A stretch of 13,198 nt of DNA from CAZGVW01 sp964529265 (GTDB lineage: Bacteria; Planctomycetota; Phycisphaerae; Phycisphaerales; UBA1924), in NCBI GenBank assembly GCA_964529265.1, contig CAZGVW010000191.1, forward strand, positions 1 through 13,198, written 5' to 3'. Of this stretch, positions 1 through 8,809 are shown in pieces. Position numbers and translations under genes: made by a program. Each line of letters begins with the position of its first letter. Positions within the stretch are counted from its first letter, which is position 1. The notes under the pieces were generated by a model. That model saw only the letters and a program-made list of their open reading frames with translations, ran no database searches and was not told the DNA's origin.

Positions 1-172
1 GTACCCGTGGTACGCGCTGACCTCGAATGCGTACGACCGGATGCCGGTGTTCGTGCTCCTTTTTCCTCGAGCACATGTCGCTCGCAGATGTCCTGCGCCT
101 TGAGGCGATCTGCTGCATCGCCGTCGCCGGTCTGGAGGTGCCGTCCGGTTACTTCTCCGCTGGGGCCGTCTC

Positions 173-225
173 CGCGGGGGCCGCGTCCTGATTTGTGATT
201 TCGGCTCCGCGCGGGGGCCGCGTCC
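173..225 (+). repeat. 16-bp direct repeat, two copies
   Basis: CGCGGGGGCCGCGTCC occurs at 173-188 and again at 210-225, offset by 37 bp. The shared part is also an arm of the inverted repeat at 177-278, so the motif appears three times within about 105 bp, twice direct and once inverted. Confidence 0.7.
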
Positions 226-278
226 CTGTGCGATTCGGGGGTCCGTCCGGCGGCAGTCACTAATCAGGACGCGGCCCC
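177..278. repeat. 17-bp perfect inverted repeat, 68-bp spacer
   Basis: Positions 177-193 read GGGGCCGCGTCCTGATT, and 262-278 are the exact reverse complement. A partial third copy, GGGGCCGCGTCC at 214-225, can pair 12 bp with 267-278, so two mutually exclusive hairpins are possible. No T-run follows either arm, so it is not a classic intrinsic terminator. It could be a REP-like or MITE-like element, or the ends of a decayed insertion. No transposase lies between the arms. Confidence 0.75.
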
Positions 279-442
279 GTACGCCCGCCTGCGCAACTCG
301 ACCCCGGAAGCCCGGATTCCTCGACAAGGAGACCGGCGCAAGCCAGAACTTCGCCGTCTGACGGTCCCGATCCACGTGGATGTGTGGGGGCTCGTTGGCT
401 TCGTGAATTCGGGCGACTGATCGTGTCCGGGTGGCGTTTGAG

Positions 443-448
443 TATACT
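443..448 (+). promoter_or_regulatory. -10-like TATACT, probable leaderless promoter of the hydrolase
   Basis: TATACT lies exactly 8 nt before the ATG at 457, which would place the transcription start at or within a base or two of the start codon. No purine-rich Shine-Dalgarno sequence precedes the ATG (the intervening bases are GCGCCCAG). No good -35 hexamer is visible at 16-18 bp. This arrangement fits a leaderless mRNA, as does the similar arrangement before 1602. Confidence 0.45.
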
Positions 449-456
449 GCGCCCAG

Positions 457-1506
457 ATGCAGGTACTCTGGTATGTGGCGGCTGCGCTGCCCCTTCTGGC
501 GATCACCGTCTGCATTGGATTCGTGCGATGGCGGGCGCGGGCCAGACGCCGGCTCCTGACCGCCAGTACGCTGGTGAACACGCAGCGCGGCCAGGTTGAT
601 TGCGCGTTCGCCGGCCCGGATGACGCGCCGGCGGTCCTCCTGCTTCACGGCGGGCTGGGCGGTTGGGATCAGGCAAGCGCCCTTGCCGCGGACTGTGGCC
701 TGGATCGCATGTTCCGTGTGATCGCCCCCTCGCGCCCGGGGTATCTTCGCACGCCGCTGGAATCGGGCGAAGGAGCGCAAGAAGCTGCCGATGCGATGGC
801 GGCCTTGCTGGATTCGCTTGGAATCCAGAGCGCACACGTCGTTGGTATTTCAGGCGGCGGCCCGACCGCGCTCGCGATGGCGGCGCGACATCCGCAGCGC
901 GTTCGAACCCTGGTGATGGTGTGCGCGATCAGCCACCGTCACGTCCAGCCGGGCATCACGACCGACACGTTCATGGGGCGGCTCCTGTTCTCGAACGTCG
1001 GAGGATGGTTCCTCGACTTCGGCTGCTGGCTGATACTTCAAACCGCGCGCCTCGCCCCGGCATTCATGACACGCCGCATTCTGTCGATGACGGACCTTCG
1101 CGATCGTCAGACGATCCGCGCATGCGTATTGGCTCTGCGTAAGAGTCCCGAACGCATGCGCTGGGTGCTGCGCCTGCTGGAGCATTCGTTTCCGATCAGT
1201 CCGCGCAAGGCCGGGCTGAACAACGACCTTGCGGTCTTCGCTTCCTTGAGTGACCGCATTGACGGACCCATCACCGTTCCCGTGCTGGTGGTGCACGGCC
1301 GCGTCGATGGCAACGTGCCGGTGGCTCACGCGCTTGCGGTCATCGCCGCGGTACCGCGAGCGGAGTCCCTGCTCATCGACGATGCCAGCCACCTGCTCTG
1401 GCTTCATCCACGTATCGACGAGATCCGTGATCGCGTCAGGCGCTTCCTCGACGCCACCCCGGCACGCGCCAATGAAATGGGCGCCGACCAGCAGCCATAT
1501 CGCTGA
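457..1506 (+). CDS. Membrane-anchored alpha/beta hydrolase
   Basis: A 349-residue alpha/beta-hydrolase-fold protein, probably a serine esterase or related hydrolase of unknown substrate. Residues 2-23 form one hydrophobic helix followed by an arginine-rich stretch (RWRARARRR), which suggests a signal anchor at the inner membrane; the charge pattern leaves the catalytic domain's side uncertain. The oxyanion-region motif HGG is at 64-66. The nucleophile elbow G-I-S-G-G puts Ser132 as nucleophile. Asp284 (HGRVDGNVP) and His312 (ASHLLWLHP) complete the triad. A variable cap covers roughly 160-260. The ATG at 457 is chosen because it gives the membrane segment and lies 8 nt after a -10-like element; no ribosome binding site is visible. 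The 95-bp gap to the next gene holds only weak inverted repeats (for example CGCCCTC 1524-1530 with GAGGGCG 1568-1574). Triad and fold are clear; substrate is unknown. Confidence 0.88.
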   Translation: MQVLWYVAAALPLLAITVCIGFVRWRARARRRLLTASTLVNTQRGQVDCAFAGPDDAPAVLLLHGGLGGWDQASALAADCGLDRMFRVIAPSRPGYLRTPLESGEGAQEAADAMAALLDSLGIQSAHVVGISGGGPTALAMAARHPQRVRTLVMVCAISHRHVQPGITTDTFMGRLLFSNVGGWFLDFGCWLILQTARLAPAFMTRRILSMTDLRDRQTIRACVLALRKSPERMRWVLRLLEHSFPISPRKAGLNNDLAVFASLSDRIDGPITVPVLVVHGRVDGNVPVAHALAVIAAVPRAESLLIDDASHLLWLHPRIDEIRDRVRRFLDATPARANEMGADQQPYR

Positions 1507-1584
1507 CTCGGCCGCGTTGCACGCGCCCTCCGCCGTCGCCTGATCTGGTCCGGGCCAGGGCGCCGCTGAGGGCGGTCAGGGAAC

Positions 1585-1593
1585 TGGTACAAT
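1585..1593 (+). promoter_or_regulatory. Extended -10-like TGGTACAAT, probable leaderless promoter
   Basis: TACAAT (1588-1593) is preceded by TGG, giving an extended -10 pattern, and ends exactly 8 nt before the TTG start at 1602. No Shine-Dalgarno sequence lies between (CCGGTACT). No convincing -35 hexamer is present. The spacing matches that before the hydrolase. Confidence 0.42.
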
Positions 1594-1601
1594 CCGGTAC
1601 T

Positions 1602-3178
<1,577 letters not shown>

Positions 3179-3179
<1 letters not shown>

Positions 3180-3220
3180 CGCGCCAACCTGCCGGCGCAG
3201 GCGCCTGCTCGTTGGCGCGC
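3179..3220 (+). terminator. Terminator-like hairpin after the activator gene
   Basis: GCGCGCCAAC (3179-3188) pairs perfectly with GTTGGCGCGC (3211-3220). The 22-nt interior contains the 12-bp palindrome GCAGGCGCCTGC (3197-3208), which can form its own stem. It starts at the last base of the stop codon. There is no T-run after it, so it may act with Rho, or only as a 3' stabiliser. It separates the activator's transcript from the sigma-54 promoter about 100 bp further on. Confidence 0.6.
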
Positions 3221-3231
3221 GGCCGCCGGTT

Positions 3232-3270
3232 CGATTTGAGTGGTTCACGGCACGACACGACCATAAATCG
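3232..3270 (+). promoter_or_regulatory. Candidate upstream activator site
   Basis: CGATTTGAGTGG (3232-3243) and CCATAAATCG (3261-3270) form an imperfect inverted repeat (CGATTT...TGG against CCA...AAATCG). It is centred about 90 bp upstream of the predicted sigma-54 start, a normal distance for an enhancer-binding protein dimer. The arms differ in length between the matched blocks, so this is only a candidate. Confidence 0.25.
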
Positions 3271-3316
3271 TTTCTCCTGCGCTTCTTAGTGCGGAGCGGG
3301 CGGCGGTTCCATTCGC

Positions 3317-3334
3317 TGGCACGGCCGTTGCAAT
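3317..3334 (+). promoter_or_regulatory. Sigma-54 (RpoN) promoter, -24/-12 elements
   Basis: TGGCACG (3317-3323), four bases, then TTGCA (3328-3332) matches the published -24/-12 consensus TGGCACG-N4-TTGCW exactly. GG at 3318-3319 and GC at 3330-3331 are separated by the required 10 bp. Transcription would begin near 3343, upstream of the STAS gene. The activator encoded just upstream carries the GAFTGA loop needed to open such promoters, so sequence and neighbour agree. Confidence 0.9.
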
Positions 3335-3414
3335 GAATGGTCGAATGCCCGAAGGAGTTGCCGGTCCGGGGCCTGAGCCCGAGCCGGCGACCTGGAGCCT
3401 CAGGATCACCTGTC

Positions 3415-3420
3415 GAGGTG
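3415..3420 (+). promoter_or_regulatory. Shine-Dalgarno site that sets the STAS start
   Basis: GAGGTG lies 6 nt before the ATG at 3427. The alternative in-frame ATG at 3337 lies upstream of the predicted transcription start (about 3343) and so would be absent from the sigma-54 transcript. Confidence 0.7.
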
Positions 3421-3426
3421 CTTTCG

Positions 3427-3702
3427 ATGTTGCGAATCACGGCGAACGACTGTCCGAGGGTTCTCACCTTCCGTCTCGAGGGGAGGCTGGAAGGACCATG
3501 GGTGCATGAACTGGAACAGTGCTGGCGTCGCCTGGTGGAGAGCGCGAACAGGCCAACCGTTCGCGTCGATCTCACGGACGTGACCTACATCGACTCTGCC
3601 GGCAAGGCTCGGCTGGCGGAGATGCACGAGCACGGGGCCGAGTTCATCGCCGGCGACTGCGCAACGAAGGCCGTCGTGGCGGAGATTGTCGAGGGGTCAT
3701 GA
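3427..3702 (+). CDS. STAS-domain protein, anti-anti-sigma (RsbV/SpoIIAA-like)
   Basis: A 91-residue single-domain STAS protein, cytoplasmic. The pattern V-D-L-T-D-V-T-Y-I-D-S-A-G-K (47-60) is the hallmark core, with Ser57 in the D-S-x-G motif as the likely phosphorylated residue. In partner switching, the unphosphorylated form binds an anti-sigma or related kinase and the phosphorylated form releases it. The next gene, a PP2C phosphatase overlapping by 4 nt, is its natural dephosphorylating partner. No kinase of the RsbW/SpoIIAB type is present in the window, so the target is unknown. The start at 3427 is chosen for its Shine-Dalgarno sequence and because it lies downstream of the predicted transcription start. 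Residues 75-91 follow the core in a shortened C-terminus, typical of the smaller family members. Confidence 0.88.
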   Translation: MLRITANDCPRVLTFRLEGRLEGPWVHELEQCWRRLVESANRPTVRVDLTDVTYIDSAGKARLAEMHEHGAEFIAGDCATKAVVAEIVEGS

Positions 3703-4574
3703 GCGAACGAGTTCACAATCTGGCCGACCGCGTTCGGCAGCTTGACGAAGAGCTTCGCGAAGCTCGTGGCCGGCTTGCCCGCTACGGGGAGACGCTCGGC
3801 GCGATTCGACGTTCGATTCTGCCGCAACACCTCCCCAGCGTTCCGGGCCTCGGCCTGGCCGTGCACTTCGCCGACGCCGATGGACCGGGTGGCGATCTCT
3901 ATGACGTACGTCCCGTCGGGCCCAACCACTGGGCACTCGTCATTGCGGACGTGAGCGGACACGATCTGGGGGCGGCCGTCATTGTCGCTCTGGTCCATGC
4001 CCTGGGACACGCGTTGCAGGACCCACAGACACCACGATCGCCAGGCGAGGCGTTGGCATCGATCAACGGACCGCTCGCGACCCGATACCTCGCGGACACC
4101 GGCAAGTTCGTAACGGCCTTCGTCGGTCTCTATGACCCACAGCGCCGCGTGTTGACCTATTCCTCGGCGGGGCATCCGCCGCCCCGCCTGATTCGGGGGA
4201 ATGACGTCCAGCGGCTCGACGCGGTGCGCGGACTTCCGCTGAGCGTCGATCGGGCAACGGTATACGAGAGCGAGACAGTGAAGCTCCTGCCGGGCGACCG
4301 CCTCGTCCTGTTCACCGACGGCATCACAGAGAGCATGAACGCGGCGAACGATTTCTATTCCGACACGCGTCTCGACGCGGTGCTCCGTACCCCGGCGATT
4401 ACAGCCGCCGAGCTGCTGGAGCGCATCGTCGCTTCTGTCCGTGCATTCCGAGCGGAGCAGCCGGCGGTCGATGATGAAACGTGCCTGGTCGCTGTCGTGA
4501 AGTCTGATGCAGAACGCGCCGAGGCGGCGACATGCGATGGCAGGATGGACGACCACCAACGGCGGAGTTGCTGA
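3699..4574 (+). CDS. PP2C-type Ser/Thr phosphatase, SpoIIE/RsbU family
   Basis: A 291-residue soluble phosphatase of the PPM/SpoIIE family, expected to dephosphorylate the STAS protein encoded just before it. An N-terminal helix rich in charge (about 5-35) leads into the regulatory switch region RRSILPQHLPSVPG (37-50), as in RsbU and SpoIIE. The metal-binding motifs are all present: GGDLYD (64-69, Asp66), IADVSGHDLGAA (82-93, Asp84), LFTDGITE (204-211, Asp207) and DDETCL (258-263). It lacks a PAS, GAF, HAMP or membrane domain, so activation must come through the N-terminal helix, a partner, or its expression. The ATG at 3699 overlaps the STAS stop codon (ATGA), which argues for translational coupling. 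The last 20 or so residues are polar and fall outside the domain. Confidence 0.92.
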   Translation: MSERVHNLADRVRQLDEELREARGRLARYGETLGAIRRSILPQHLPSVPGLGLAVHFADADGPGGDLYDVRPVGPNHWALVIADVSGHDLGAAVIVALVHALGHALQDPQTPRSPGEALASINGPLATRYLADTGKFVTAFVGLYDPQRRVLTYSSAGHPPPRLIRGNDVQRLDAVRGLPLSVDRATVYESETVKLLPGDRLVLFTDGITESMNAANDFYSDTRLDAVLRTPAITAAELLERIVASVRAFRAEQPAVDDETCLVAVVKSDAERAEAATCDGRMDDHQRRSC

Positions 4575-4577
4575 ACC

Positions 4578-5708
4578 ATGAGATCCCTTTCGATTCCGTG
4601 TCGACTCCTCGTCGTCGTCGGCTGTTTCGCCCCGCTTGCGGGCTGCGAGCGGTCGTCGCCTGCCGAGGTCGTTCGTCCGGCCCGCGTCATTCGGGTCGGC
4701 GACGTCAGGACGGTCATCAGCCCGAAGTTCCCCGGGCGGACCAAGGCGACCCAGGAGGTGGACCTCTCCTTCCGGGTCGAGGGAACGCTCCATCTCCTGC
4801 CTGTCCTCGTGGGCGACAGGATCACGGCCGGCCAGGTGGTCGCGCGTCTCGATCCTCGCGATTTTGAAGTGGGGGTCCGCAGCGCCGAGGCGACTTTGGG
4901 GCAGGCGGCGGCGGCTCTCGCACTCGCGAACGAGGAGCACCAGCGAGTGCGCAAGGCGCACGACAAGAACGCGGCCACGGATCTCGAGGTGACGCAGAAG
5001 CGGGAGGCGGAGAACGGCGCCTCCGCCATGGTTGCAGCGGCCGAGGCGGCGCTGGAAGACGCGCGGAACGACCTTGGGTACACCGAGCTCGTCGCGCCGT
5101 TCGAGGGGACGGTGGCTGCGCGGTACGTCGATAACTTCGAGGACGTGCAGGCAAAGCAGCCGGTTCTGCGGCTCCTCGACGATTCGCGAATCGAGATGAT
5201 GGTGGATATCCCCGAGCACATTGTGGCCCTTGCGCCGCAGGTGCAGGAGATCCACTGCACGTTCGATGCCTTTCCCGGCACCGAGCTCATCGCGGAGATC
5301 AAGGAACGCGGCAACGAGGCCGATCCCGTCACGCGCACTTATCCGGTGACGCTCATCATGGATCAGCCGCCGGGCATCCAGGTGCTTCCGGGGATGACGG
5401 GCCAGGCATGGGCCATCTTCGTTCAGGCCGATGAAGGCGACGAGAAGGCGTTTGACGAAAAGGCGTTCGAGGTTCCGCTCGAATCCGTCGGGGAAGACGC
5501 CGGAGGAGAGCGCTTCGTCTGGGTCGTGGACGAGAAGAGCGGGACAGTCGGCCGGCGACCGGTCGAGGTGCTGGAGCTCACCGACGTCGGTGTGCTCGTA
5601 CGAGGTCTGGAGCGAGGGGAACTGATTGCGACGGCCGGAGCGGCATTCCTTTGTGAGGGCCAGCGGGTGCGACCCGAGATCACCGGTCCTGGAGTGGTGG
5701 TGAAATGA
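4578..5708 (+). CDS. RND efflux periplasmic adaptor lipoprotein (HlyD/AcrA family)
   Basis: A 376-residue membrane-fusion protein that would link the RND pump of the next gene to an outer-membrane channel. The signal peptide ends in the lipobox L-A-G-C, with Cys23 as the lipidated residue. The lipoyl halves flank an alpha hairpin: first half about 63-95 (F-R-V-E-G-T and V-G-D-R-I-T-A-G-Q), coiled-coil hairpin about 98-165, second half about 168-200 (A-P-F-E-G-T-V-A). Beta-barrel and membrane-proximal domains follow to about 365. A 15-bp tandem duplication gives DEKAF twice at 288-297, in the segment after the beta-barrel. The gene starts 3 nt after the phosphatase stop and overlaps the pump gene by 4 nt. 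No TolC-like outer-membrane factor is encoded in the window. Confidence 0.92.
   Translation: MRSLSIPCRLLVVVGCFAPLAGCERSSPAEVVRPARVIRVGDVRTVISPKFPGRTKATQEVDLSFRVEGTLHLLPVLVGDRITAGQVVARLDPRDFEVGVRSAEATLGQAAAALALANEEHQRVRKAHDKNAATDLEVTQKREAENGASAMVAAAEAALEDARNDLGYTELVAPFEGTVAARYVDNFEDVQAKQPVLRLLDDSRIEMMVDIPEHIVALAPQVQEIHCTFDAFPGTELIAEIKERGNEADPVTRTYPVTLIMDQPPGIQVLPGMTGQAWAIFVQADEGDEKAFDEKAFEVPLESVGEDAGGERFVWVVDEKSGTVGRRPVEVLELTDVGVLVRGLERGELIATAGAAFLCEGQRVRPEITGPGVVVK
5439..5468 (+). repeat. 15-bp in-frame tandem duplication in the adaptor gene
   Basis: GACGAGAAGGCGTTT (5439-5453) is followed directly by GACGAAAAGGCGTTC (5454-5468), 13 of 15 bases identical. It encodes DEKAF twice. Both differences are synonymous, which suggests the duplication is kept at the protein level or is not very recent. 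Confidence 0.8.
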
Positions 5709-8700
5709 GACTTGCGGAAGGGGCCATCGGCAAGCGTACGCTTACGACCTTCGTCACGTTCGTGGCGGTGGTCGCAGGGCTGCTGTCTTACGGGCGCCTC
5801 GGCCAGCTCGAGGACCCGGAGTTCACGATCAAGAGCGCGGTGGTGGTGACGCCATACCCGGGCGCATCTCCGGAGGAGGTGGAGCTCGAGGTGACGGACG
5901 TGCTGGAACAGGCAGTCCAGACGATGTCTCAGCTCAAGGAGCTGGAGTCGTACTCGCGCAGCGGCCTCTCTTCGATCAAGGTGACCATCAAGCCAAGCTA
6001 TCGCTCGGATAAGCTTCCCCAGGTCTGGGACGAACTGCGAAAGAAGGTACGCGACACCGCCGCGGATTTGCCCCCGGGCGCCGGTCCGTCACAGGTCTTC
6101 GACGAGTTCGGCGACGTGTATGGCTTGCTGTTATCCGTCCAGTCGGACGGTTTCACGCCTGCGGAGCTGGAGTCGTTCGCCGACGACATCAAGAAGGAGC
6201 TCTCGGTAGTGCCCGGGGTGGCGAAGGTCGCACTGTGGGGCGTACAGCCGCAGTGCATCTATGTCGAGGTCTCGGATGCGCGGCTCTCACAGCTCGGGAT
6301 CGCCCCCGCCGACATCCAGCAGGTGCTTACGCAGCAGAACCTCGTGATCGACGCGGGCTCGATGGATTTGCAGAGCACGCGCATGCGCTTTCAGGTCGCC
6401 GGAGAGTTCACCTCTCCGGAGGACATCGGCGACCTCGTGATCCCGGGTCGCTCGATCAGCGATCCCGGGGGCAGGGGTCGGCTGCTTCGCATTCGGGACA
6501 TCGCCACCGTCCGTCGCGGCTATCTCGAACCTGCGGTCTCGGAGCACCGTTTCAACGGCCGACCGGCCATCGCCATCGCCATTTCGAACGCGCCGGGCGC
6601 CAATGTCGTCAAGGTCGGTGAGACCGTTGACCACCGCCTGGAAGAACTGCGCGCCGAGCTGCCCGTCGGCATCGAGATCGGGCGGATCTCATGGCAAGCC
6701 GAGCAGGTGTCCTCGGCGACCACGACGTTCCTCATCAGCCTCGCGGAGGCGGTGGCGATCGTGCTCGGCGTGCTGTGGCTCACCATGGGCCTCCGCTCGG
6801 CGTTTGTCGTCGGCTTCGCCGGGCTGGTGATGGTCATTCTGATGACCTTCGTCGTGATGACGCTGATCGAAGAAGACATGCACCGGATTTCGCTGGGCGC
6901 TCTCATCATCGCCATGGGGATGATGGTGGACAACGCGATCGTGGTCGCCGACGGCGTGCAGGTGCGACTGCAGAGGGGAATGGACCGCATCAAGGCAGGT
7001 ATCGAGGCTGCTTCGCAGCCGTCGATGCCGCTGCTCGGGGCGACCGTCGTGGCGGTGATGGCGTTCTATCCCATCGCCGCGTCGGCCGAGAACGCGGGCG
7101 AGTACTGCGCCGCTCTCTTCACGATCGCGGGCGCTTCGCTGCTGATCTCCTGGTTGCTCGCCATGACCGTGACGCCACTGATGTGCGTGCTGATGCTGCC
7201 CACGCCGAAGGCGGGTGCAGGTGATCCTTACGCCGGGGCGATGTTCCGGAGCTTCCGAAAGCTTCTGCGAGTGGCGATCCGGGCGCGGTATGTCGTGATC
7301 ATCGTCGCCGTTGCAGCGCTCGTGGCCAGCCTGTTCAGCTTCCGGTGGGTGGACCAGATGTTCTTCCCCGCGGCGGCCCGCGCACAGTTCATGGTGGATC
7401 TCTGGCTGCCCGAAGGAGCGCGCGTTCAGGACACTTCGGCCCACTTGCGACGTCTGGAAGAGAGGATCGTGGGGCGGGGGGACGTCGAGGCAGTCAGCGC
7501 GTTCGTCGGACAGGGCCCGCCGCGGTTCTACCTGCCGGTGGACCCCGAATACCCGTACAGCTCCTACGGGCAACTCATCGTGAACGTCGTCGATGCCTCG
7601 ATGATCGAAGAGATGATGCCCGAGGTCCAGAGCTGGGCGGACGAGCACATGCCCGAGGCCCAGGTCATCACCCGAAAGTACGGCATCGGACCTTACAAGA
7701 CCTGGCCCGTTGACGTGAAGATCAGCGGTCCGGCGATCGCCGATTCCGCCGTTCTTCGCTCTCTTGGTGAGCAGGCCGCCTCGATCCTCATCGACAGTCC
7801 GCACAGCAAGTCCGTCCGCACGAACTGGCGACAGCGGGTGCCGAAGGTGGTGGCAGAGTACGACGAGCCCAACGCGCGCTGGACCGGGATCTCGCGCGAC
7901 GCGGTGGGGATCGCTTTGCGCCGCTCCTTCGACGGTACGAAGGTCGGCCTTTATCGCGAGCGGGACAAGCTGCTGCCGATCATTGCACGTCACGTGCAGG
8001 GTGAGCGGACGGAGCTGGTCCGCAATCTTCCCTCGCTGCAGATCCGCGAGCCGCTGGGGAGCCGCTCAGTCCCTCTTTCGCAGGTGACGGAATCCGTGGA
8101 GCCGGAATGGGAGGATCCCCTGATCTGGCGTTTCAATCGCCGGCGGGCCATTGCCGCGCAAGCCGTCCCGGTCGGGCTCGCCACCGAACTGCTGGCCGAT
8201 GTCCGCCCCAGGATCGAAGCGATGGAGTTCCCGCCCGGGTACTCGATCATGTGGGACGGCGAACACCGCGAGGCCATGGATGCGCAGAAGTCACTCCTTC
8301 CAGGCGCGATACCGGCTCTGATCATCATGGCGGTGATCGTGGTGGCGCTGTTCAATGCGTATCGACCTCCGCTCATCATCGCCTGCCTCATCCCCTTCGC
8401 CTTCATCGGCGTGGTGGCGGGCCTGCTGATCACCCGCCAGCCGTTCGGCTTCGTCGCGCTGTTGGGTGCAATGTCGCTGTCCGGCATGATGATCAAGAAC
8501 GCGGTCATCCTGCTTGACGAGATCGACATACAGAAGGCCGCGGGGAGCAGCGACTACGATGCGATCGCCGACGCGGCCGTCTCGCGCCTGCGTCCCGTGC
8601 TGCTGGCCGCGGGCACGACAGTGCTGGGCGTCATCCCGCTGCTGCCCGATGTCTTCTGGGCGTCGATGGCGGTCGTGATCATGTTCGGCCTGACGGTCGG

Positions 8701-8785
8701 CTCGCTGATCACCATGATCCTGCTGCCGGTTCTGTATTCGGTCTTCTACCGTGTCACGGTGCCGGTCACGGATGAACGGTCGTGA
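5705..8785 (+). CDS. RND efflux pump inner-membrane subunit (HAE1/AcrB superfamily)
   Basis: A 1026-residue proton-driven RND permease, close to the usual 1020-1050. It has the family layout: TM1 about 12-29, a large periplasmic porter loop, a TM bundle about 335-540, a second periplasmic loop, and a final TM bundle about 860-1015. The early motif L-E-D-P-E-F-T-I-K (37-45) and P-Y-P-G-A-S-P-E-E-V-E (54-64) are characteristic of the superfamily. TM4 reads GMMVDNAIVVADG (405-417), with Asp409 at the AcrB Asp407 position and Asn410 at the Asp408 position. TM10 carries Lys931 (MMIKNAVILLDEI), matching AcrB Lys940. The substrate cannot be told from sequence; the heavy-metal (CusA) motifs are not obvious, so a drug, lipid or solvent-type pump is more likely. 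It overlaps the adaptor gene by ATGA and precedes the next gene by 24 nt. Confidence 0.95.
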   Translation: MRLAEGAIGKRTLTTFVTFVAVVAGLLSYGRLGQLEDPEFTIKSAVVVTPYPGASPEEVELEVTDVLEQAVQTMSQLKELESYSRSGLSSIKVTIKPSYRSDKLPQVWDELRKKVRDTAADLPPGAGPSQVFDEFGDVYGLLLSVQSDGFTPAELESFADDIKKELSVVPGVAKVALWGVQPQCIYVEVSDARLSQLGIAPADIQQVLTQQNLVIDAGSMDLQSTRMRFQVAGEFTSPEDIGDLVIPGRSISDPGGRGRLLRIRDIATVRRGYLEPAVSEHRFNGRPAIAIAISNAPGANVVKVGETVDHRLEELRAELPVGIEIGRISWQAEQVSSATTTFLISLAEAVAIVLGVLWLTMGLRSAFVVGFAGLVMVILMTFVVMTLIEEDMHRISLGALIIAMGMMVDNAIVVADGVQVRLQRGMDRIKAGIEAASQPSMPLLGATVVAVMAFYPIAASAENAGEYCAALFTIAGASLLISWLLAMTVTPLMCVLMLPTPKAGAGDPYAGAMFRSFRKLLRVAIRARYVVIIVAVAALVASLFSFRWVDQMFFPAAARAQFMVDLWLPEGARVQDTSAHLRRLEERIVGRGDVEAVSAFVGQGPPRFYLPVDPEYPYSSYGQLIVNVVDASMIEEMMPEVQSWADEHMPEAQVITRKYGIGPYKTWPVDVKISGPAIADSAVLRSLGEQAASILIDSPHSKSVRTNWRQRVPKVVAEYDEPNARWTGISRDAVGIALRRSFDGTKVGLYRERDKLLPIIARHVQGERTELVRNLPSLQIREPLGSRSVPLSQVTESVEPEWEDPLIWRFNRRRAIAAQAVPVGLATELLADVRPRIEAMEFPPGYSIMWDGEHREAMDAQKSLLPGAIPALIIMAVIVVALFNAYRPPLIIACLIPFAFIGVVAGLLITRQPFGFVALLGAMSLSGMMIKNAVILLDEIDIQKAAGSSDYDAIADAAVSRLRPVLLAAGTTVLGVIPLLPDVFWASMAVVIMFGLTVGSLITMILLPVLYSVFYRVTVPVTDERS

Positions 8786-8809
8786 CGGCGAGCCGGATGG
8801 AGGTGAGCC

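Larger units (their letters stand above)
1..456. other. Left-edge stretch with no supported gene
   Basis: I find no convincing coding region here. Short open frames exist (for example 2-103 in frame 2, and 27-185 in frame 3), but none continues through the stretch and none gives a recognisable domain. A frame ending near 363 also reads only as arginine- and proline-rich sequence. The stretch contains the inverted and direct repeats listed separately, and the -10-like element just before the hydrolase. It could hold the decayed end of a gene lying to the left. Confidence 0.5.

Noticed and set aside
3337..3426. Upstream ATG at 3337 as start of the STAS protein
   Set aside because: It lies just after the sigma-54 -12 element and upstream of the predicted transcription start. 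The extra 30 residues do not look like STAS sequence, and 3427 has a ribosome binding site.
3519..3698. Earlier start for the phosphatase inside the STAS gene
   Set aside because: The extension is arginine-rich shadow sequence of the STAS gene. The ATG at 3699 gives the family's usual N-terminus and an ATGA overlap.
3585..5255. Antisense open frame of 556 codons opposite phosphatase and adaptor
   Set aside because: No domain is recognisable and it lies opposite two well-supported genes. The same applies to the minus-strand frame at 6689-7993.
6929..6934. Asn in place of the second TM4 aspartate of the RND pump
   Set aside because: A DN pair at this site is common in many AcrB-superfamily members, so it is not evidence of an inactive pump.
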